From assembly GCA_028023455.1 (NCBI GenBank), contig JAQFVV010012397.1, positions 684,001 through 748,000 on the forward strand: a stretch of 64,000 nucleotides of DNA, in the 5' to 3' direction. The notes under the pieces are model-generated. The model saw only the letters and a list, made by a program, of their open reading frames with translations, was not told the origin of the DNA and searched no databases. The position numbers and the translations under genes were made by a program. Source of the stretch: Epiperipatus broadwayi. Its lineage: Eukaryota > Onychophora > Udeonychophora > Euonychophora > Peripatidae. Shown one piece after another: positions 57,766 to 64,000 of the stretch (positions within the stretch are counted from its first letter, which is position 1; every line of letters begins with the position of its first letter).

Positions 57766-59910
57766 CATCATATTTATATAAAGCACAGCTGCTGATTTAT
57801 TTCAAGTAATTCCTAAAAATGACATTTTAAAGTACAAATAAATAGTTTTTACTTAACTTAAACATCTAAAATAAAGGATTTACTTCTATAGATGATTTTA
57901 CTTTTTTTTTAAGAGAATAAGTGAAAATTATATACTTTCAATGTGGAATTTACTGTGAAAACATATTTTAATAACCAAGAACAATATTATTTTAAATTAT
58001 TTATTTAAGAAAAAAACATTTATAATCTATATTTTAAATTTAAAGGTGTTTATAAATTTTAATCAACAATGACCAGTTAGGGAAGAGACTTTTATAAACT
58101 ATCAATTCCTTGATAGTACTATTTAAAAGAAAAAAAACTAATCAATAAAGAGAAAAACTTACTATTAAAATAACAAATGAATTCTTATACACTTTCAACA
58201 AAGAATTGTGAAAATATATATTTAATAATTTTATTATTTTGACAAATTCAAATATGTTAATAAACTATTATACTGCATATAAGTGTGCATATATATATAT
58301 GTAAGTATTTTATGTAAACTCTAGTATAAGTTATTCATATTAAAATGTGATAAAATTGTAATCACTTATTGTATTTTATATGACGATTTAAATAAATTCA
58401 TCAATTGTATTGCATATCTGTGTGCAAATATGAATGTGTCATATAGACACGTATAGGTAAATTTTAATCATGTATTTTTATATGATCATTCAAACATGTT
58501 CAGAAATTATACTGCATGTCCGTGTGGATATATATATATGTGTTTTATATTGAAACATATATATAAATCACAATGCAATAACTTGAATTTTGTATATTAA
58601 TCAAAATCAGAAGACTTATATATATATAGCCATATTCTACAGATCTTAATATTTTTTATTAATAATATTTATATTCTATTGTTAAAATTATTCCAGTGAC
58701 TTAATTTTAAATATTTTTAGGATATTAATGTATTATATCATCCCTTGTTTGCAATAAGTTATAGAGCTTGTGTTCTCTAAACTAGATTCATGCATGAGTC
58801 TATAATACAAAAGGAAAATATTAGTGTATGAGCATCCAGTTAATGATGATCATCATCTCTAGATTGACACAAAAAATATTCTTTAATGTTCATGCACTAC
58901 ATTTTATTTTAGTTTTGTCTCTATTAGACATTAAATTTAGTCCAGTACATCAATGGTACTAATAGGCCAGAGCATTGATGATGATTAGCATGTTTTAATA
59001 TCCCCATATCATTGTTTTTGTTATATACACTGATGGATAAGCACTTAGTTTGTGCATACAAGTTATGTTTAAATAATTGCCCCAAGCTTGCAAAGGCTAA
59101 ATAGTTTGCCTGGTCTACAGTAGACCTATTTCAAATCCAGTCTCACAATATTAACTGTTGATTTATTTTGATTGTTGAACAATCATGATGACAAATGACT
59201 TATACTTATAAAGCTGGTGAACTTATTTATGTTTAGACTTAAGATAGTTAGCTGCTAGTCTCACACAGTGATCTCAAGATCTCTCATGCTCATCTTTGCA
59301 TATTTCATATTAAACATCGATAATTAATTTCATGTTTATTTTCAACTGAGTTCATCATGATTGACATCACCCCAGGTTCAATCCCTAAAATGATGGTAGT
59401 GTTATAAATGTTTCCCAATTTATGAGACCTCTATTTTCATACTGTTATAAATGAACACCCAATTGTGGGACCTGTAACCGCAAGTTTTCATGTATTAAAC
59501 CCCCTATTGATTACCTCTGTATTGTTACAATATAAATTATTTGAGCATAAAAAAGAGAAATAATATACACTATTAAATAAAATATCTCCAGTTTTCAAAT
59601 TTAATTTTTGCAAGTATAAACTTTTTATTAATTAATGTATATTTTGATTGCTTAACAATCATCACAAATCTAATTTAAAAGGTACTTAGCATTTACTATT
59701 AAAGTATTACCTAATTTTACATTCTATATAAATTCAATTCTATCTACACATAAACATATATATATATGTGTGTGTGTATGAGTGTGACAGTGCTTAGAAT
59801 ATAATAATTTAAAAAGTATCTTGTTTATATATCACTATGATGGTCAAATATCCAATATGATTTATTTATTTATTTATTTGTCCATAATGTTGTCACAAAC
59901 AGAAATAAAT
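57766..59910. other. A+T-rich stretch with TA/TG microsatellites
   Basis: Only short TATATA and GTGTGT runs (for example 58280, 58530, 59755) are noted. Confidence 0.5.
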
Positions 59911-60136
59911 AAATAATCAATCAAACAAGATTGAAATAAACAACTATTAATAATTATATTTAAATATTTATCAAACCGGCTTTCATCTCCATTGAGACTT
60001 TCTCAAGATATTATATTATACAATAATATAATATAATATCTTGAGAAGGTCTCAATGGAGATGAAAGCTGGTTTGATAAATATTTAAATATAATTATTAA
60101 TAGTTGTTTATTTCAATCTTGTTTAATTGATTATTT
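59911..60136. mobile_element. Nearly perfect ~110-bp palindrome (fold-back element)
   Basis: AAATAATCAATCAAACAAG starts the left arm and CTTGTTTAATTGATTATTT ends the right. Between them CTTTCATCTCCATTGAGAC and GTCTCAATGGAGATGAAAG pair exactly. Only a few mismatches and a very short loop near 60030. The near-identity of the arms implies recent origin or ongoing correction. Confidence 0.93.
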
Positions 60137-60220
60137 GTTTATATATATATATATAATTAGATATTGTATATTGAAACATATAATATATATATATATATTA
60201 AATCATCCACATGGTTAAAA

Positions 60221-60384
60221 AATCTAGCATTACCCTTTGTAAAGTAATATATAAATATATTAGAGTCTGTATTTCAAAATAGCCAGCCTAAAAATCCTTT
60301 TAAGGTATCATTTTGAGGTTGGCTATTTTGAAATATGGATTCTAATATATTTATATATTATTTTGCAGAGGACAGTGCTGGATT
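60221..60384. mobile_element. Fold-back element related to the repeat at 16441
   Basis: The arms of about 70 bp contain AGTAATATATAAATATATTA, TTTCAAAATAGCC and their complements GGCTATTTTGAAATA, TAATATATTTATATATTA. CACATGGTTAAAAAATC and the outward sequence match the repeat at 16441-16880. Confidence 0.85.
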
Positions 60385-60553
60385 ATTTTTATTTCAGTTT
60401 AGTATTAGTATTGGGATTATATATATATATATATTGTGCCAGGCATTATCAAATGGCCTTGCACAAAATCTGCTGTAAAGAATATTACAGCAGATACATA
60501 TATAGATTTGTACATATTAGGCACAACAAATATATAAATGTGCTATATTAATA

Positions 60554-61572
60554 ATAAGCATTTATTTTTATAGCATCTGTATATAATTGTAATTACATTC
60601 ATATCGGCCTTTCAAGCCAATTGTGCAAATGCTTTGCGAGTGTTAAATAATAAATGAATACCCTCTGACCAATACAAGATATAGAATTTATGCAGGAATA
60701 AAAAGAATCCTCTTATTCCTACGACTCAAATATTTATATATGAGCAAATCTGAAGTACTGGAACAGAAGGCGTGACGATAGAACGGTCACTTTAAATTAC
60801 TATATACAATGTCTGAATGAATGACGCTGATGAAATTTTGTAGAATTTACTAAACGTCATTCCAACTGAAACTTAATCATATATATAAATAAGCATTTAT
60901 TTTTATAGCGTCTGTATATAATTGTAATTACATTCATATCGGCCTTTCAAGCCAATTGTGCAAACGCTTTGCGAGTGTTAAATAATAAATGAATAGCGTC
61001 ATTCATTCAGACATTGTATATAGTAATTAAAAGTGACCGTTCTATCGTCACGCCTTCTGTTCCAATACTTCAGATTTGCTCATATATAAATAGTTGAGTC
61101 GTAGGAATAAGAGGATTCTTTTTATTCCTGCATAAATTCTATATCTTGTATTGGTCAGAGGGTATTCATTTATTATTTAACACTCGCAAAGGGTTTGCAC
61201 AATTGTCTTGAAAGGCCGATATGAATGTAATTACAATTATATACAGACGCTATAAAAATAAATGCTTATTTATATATATGATTAAGTTTCAGTTGGAATG
61301 ACGTTTAGTAAATTCTACAAAATTTCATCAGCGTCATTCATTCAGACATTGTATATAGTAATTTAAAGTGACCGTTCTATCGTCATGCCTTCTGTTCCAG
61401 TACTTCAGATTTGCTCATATATAAATATTTGATTCATAGGAATAAGAGGATTCTTTTTATTCCTGCATAAATTCTATATCTTGTATTGGTCAGAGAGTAT
61501 TCATTTATTATTTAACACTCGCAAAGCGTTTGCACAATTGGCTTGAAAGGCCGATATGAATGTAATTATATT
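60554..61572. repeat. 335-bp repeat: tandem pair followed by inverted tandem pair
   Basis: ATAAGCATTTATTTTTATAG begins at 60554 and 60889 (period 335); the second unit is cut off at about 60995. From 60996 the reverse complement follows: GCGTCATTCATTCAGACATT at 60996 and 61331 (again 335), the last unit ending at about 61572. So 1.3 forward units are joined to 1.7 inverted units. Units are nearly identical. Each full unit contains CTGATGA followed by a small AAATT/AATTT hairpin. Confidence 0.93.
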
Positions 61573-62255
61573 AATAATGGATGTTGGTGTGAGCATTAAA
61601 ATACCCACACACACCAATTTAAAGTAATATGAAATTGACATACAAAATATTGCATAATAAACTCATGTGTTTTTTTTGTTTTCTTTTTTGTATATTTTTT
61701 ATGATATGTCATTGTATGTATTTGTTTTTTTTTATTTTCCAACATACTTGTATTTTTTTTTTAATTACTTTTCTAAAGATTGTAATTTTATTCCATAAGC
61801 AAATAATGTTAATTGCTTTTGCAAAAATCTAATCAAAAGCAAAATGTTTTGATAAGGCTATAATTAAACTGTTATCTTTTTAAAAATTCTTTTGAATTGA
61901 TTTTGTAAGCAAGTGGTCTAGGTTATTGAAGATGGAAGTCAATATATTAAATCCTAAAATGTAAAATTTAATCGGAAAAATTGTAAGCAATGTTATAATC
62001 TAAGTGATAAGCTAAATTAAAAGGATTGGCTGAATCATACTTCTCAGAGGGCTATCTATATTGGTTCTGATGGGTGATTTTGATAAGTTAGTCAGTGCTG
62101 GGAGATTCATTCTTTCTTTGGCATTCAAGTCGTTCACTACTTTGGCTCCAGAGATTTTCAATCATCTAGCAATTTAGAGATAAATTTATGGACTAGACCG
62201 CTGCTGACATTTTCTAAGAAATCCATTATATAGTTCTTTTAAGAACTCTTGATTT
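61573..62255. other. Non-coding stretch, nothing recognised
   Basis: A 67-codon open frame near 61629 is a T-run artefact. Confidence 0.5.
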
Positions 62256-62256
62256 C

Positions 62257-62530
62257 TTAAGAATTTAATAAACTAGTCAAGATAGAAAATGAACATTTGA
62301 TAAAATTTATTATCATATACAAACAGAGGAAAATATGAAGCAATCTACCAATGAGTCCAGTAAAATGACCGTGGGGTAGACAACTAGCCGGTGCACCGCC
62401 CTTTCTCGGTCCCAAGCTGCCAAGATGTGAGCACGACAATTCCAGCTGCCTTGCTAAATGGATGAAATCCTCACCACACAGCCAGTTAACTTGAATCCCA
62501 CTCAAGAGTCCAGAGGAGAATGAAGACGCA
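62257..62530 (-). other. G+C-richer patch, unidentified
   Basis: 62360-62510 is clearly less A+T-rich and open on the minus strand (CGEDFIHLARQLELSC...GAPASCLPHGHF). No family recognised. It could be part of the retroelement relative that follows. Confidence 0.25.
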
Positions 62531-62855
62531 GATATAAGTTTATTTTAAGATATTTATTAATATTGAGATAATTAACTTTGATATTTCCGATTAAATATAT
62601 TATTTTTTTATTATTATTATCAATCATTTAAAAAAGAGAGAGAATCTCTCGCATATGTATTTGAATTTGCGATTATTACGAGCATAAATGATAAAGCTTT
62701 GACTTAAATCCTTTGAGTCAATTTTTCTATTTCAAATTCTAGTATTTTCAACAAAGATTGCAATGAGATTCTTTTTTTGTTGTTGCTATTCATTTTCCTC
62801 TTGTTGTTATTCCTGGAATTTGTCATATATAAATATACATGTATATATGCATACA

Positions 62856-63150
62856 TACGCTTATAATATTCGGTAAATACGATATCTCATGTTGAATATC
62901 TAAAAATGTATTTAACCGTATATCCTTTTTAAGTTTTTTTTTTTTTTTCCTGTCACTGCTGCACCTCAAGATGCATGTAAGAAGGGATTGATCTATTATA
63001 GATTCCCTGTAAGCAAGTACTCTAATAACTTTATTTTTAAAGTAATAATAAGTGTATAATTGTGATGTGCGTATATACATGTACAGGAATTTATCTATAG
63101 CGAGAGGGAAATAGATACAGTACCTTATGGTGAGTACGATATAGTATCTG
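62856..63150 (+). mobile_element. Fragment related to the LTR element's internal region
   Basis: ATTCGGTAAATACGATA, CTGCTGCACCT and ATAGATTCCCTGTAAGCAAG occur in the same order as in 26808-26960, with a duplicated TACCTTATGGTGAGTACGATA-like word at 63120. It lies in the same orientation as the element at 22649. Related LTRs were not found before the window end. Confidence 0.65.
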
Positions 63151-63654
63151 AGCCAATGCAACCTATAGATTTGTTGAAAATATGAAATTAGTAAAATATT
63201 TCATAGTGCAAATATATGCATAGTTTTTATTATTATATTTGCTATCAATAAAAAGGATTTAAAGTCATCAGTAAAAGTATATGCCTGTATAACCGAAGAT
63301 CTCTAATCTGATATATATATATATCAAATCACACAAAGTATAACTTATTTCTACAGGGTCGAAAAAAGCTCAGACCACTTCCATTCTTTATACAACATTA
63401 GAAATAGCTTTAGGGATTTATTATTATTTTATTTAAAATTGTATTTATCTATTTCAATGCATATATGGGTTTGTAATCATTAATTATTTAGTTGTTTTTT
63501 TTTTTATTATATCATCATTAGTATGAAATGGTGGTGGGTATTTGGGATTAAATAAATATTTAATCATATTAAACTTGTTTCGGTTTCGTATTATTATTTA
63601 TATTGTTAAAAATGTATTCTTTCCTTATCAACCACGTACCTGTAATAATTATTT

Positions 63655-63735
63655 AACTTACCCATTTGAAGACCCTTGATGTAGAGTGACTGAGCTAGCC
63701 ACAAAGGGATATCGCTCTACCGGGGTGTTAAATCT
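63655..63735 (-). other. Possible tRNA-related segment
   Basis: On the minus strand TGGCTAGCTCAGT fits a pol III A box, with GGTAGAGCG just upstream and GGGTCTTCAAATG about 25 bases downstream as a weak B box. It does not fold as a normal tRNA (no acceptor stem seen). Possibly a SINE head. Confidence 0.25.
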
Positions 63736-64000
63736 TATTCTCATGCTTCGCTGGACATATGGTATTGCACATCCTTCTGGGAGGGGGAAAAATTAATTTT
63801 TATTCTTTTCTAGAAGTCGCGCGCAAAAGTCTACTTTGTAAATAGATTTTTCAAAGGTGTGTACTTGCCATTGTTCTAAATATTCGGGCATTCAAATAAG
63901 ATATCAACTAAAGGGTGTTTTTAACTGGAAGAGTCCTGTCAATCTACTCCTTCTATCAGTTTAGCTGGAAGTACCAATATACATGAGTATAGACAATCGG
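63736..64000. other. Right-edge sequence, unclassified
   Basis: More balanced composition with a G-run (63779-63787). No gene or repeat assigned. Confidence 0.3.

Noticed and set aside
60834-60866. Hammerhead ribozyme as a firm call
   Set aside because: CTGATGA and a stem II-like hairpin are present, but the GAAA box is absent and the flanks do not form stem I next to the cleavage site; only the repeat is called.
62257-62505. 82-codon minus-strand ORF as a gene
   Set aside because: Balanced composition only; no domain, start context or neighbour supports it.
63655-63735. True tRNA gene
   Set aside because: A box is good but no acceptor stem or proper B box spacing; kept only as a possible SINE head.

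Overview
The window is A+T-rich DNA (roughly three quarters A+T by eye) from an animal nuclear genome, almost certainly an invertebrate. Evidence: spliced exons with GT-AG borders and phase 1-1 Sushi/CCP modules, RTE-type non-LTR retrotransposons, a mariner relic, a Penelope-like fragment, a hAT/ZBED relic, a pogo/Tigger-like element and LTR elements with animal-type layout. Nothing points to bacteria, plastid or mitochondrion. I cannot name the species.

The only host gene I can support is on the minus strand: three single Sushi (CCP) exons at 55754-55927, 42361-42531 and 12795-12965, each bounded by splice sites and each phase 1-1. They are separated by introns of about 13.2 kb and 29.4 kb. 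The gene very likely continues beyond both ends. Nearly everything else lies in or beside these introns and is repeat-derived.

Layout. 1-2837: satellite of about 432 bp in direct repeats, then inverted. 3127-3830: deleted mariner. 5940-8970: two minus-strand fragments of one non-LTR family. 8975-10425: coiled-coil gag-like relic with a minisatellite. 12027-12653: two fold-back elements, then Sushi exon 3. 13721-16440: nearly complete but decayed RTE on the minus strand, inserted into a repeat whose empty-site copy lies 330 bp away. 18640-20870: alternating inverted copies of a Penelope-like 3' end. 21350-22480: a dispersed repeat and a TIR element. 22649-28711: a young LTR retrotransposon (LTRs of about 1580 bp, PBS, PPT, internal coiled-coil ORF, no pol), followed by a tandem duplication of its 3' LTR and flank to 29752. 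31090-36760: a hAT/ZBED relic split by a pogo-like element, a 2.7-kb insert and a SINE-like insert. 42361: Sushi exon 2. 43703-46596: broken RTE on the plus strand. 46597-52788: LTR-like direct repeats around a decayed gag region with four internal tandem duplications. 55754: Sushi exon 1. 56676-61572: fold-back elements and a 335-bp repeat in tandem and inverted copies. 62856-63150: a relative of the LTR element's internal region.

No intact transposase, reverse transcriptase or integrase is visible, so most elements here are dead or non-autonomous. I did not find a clearly new biological system. The most unusual structures are the pol-less LTR element with its duplicated 3' LTR, the inverted Penelope and 335-bp repeat clusters, and the nested hAT locus.
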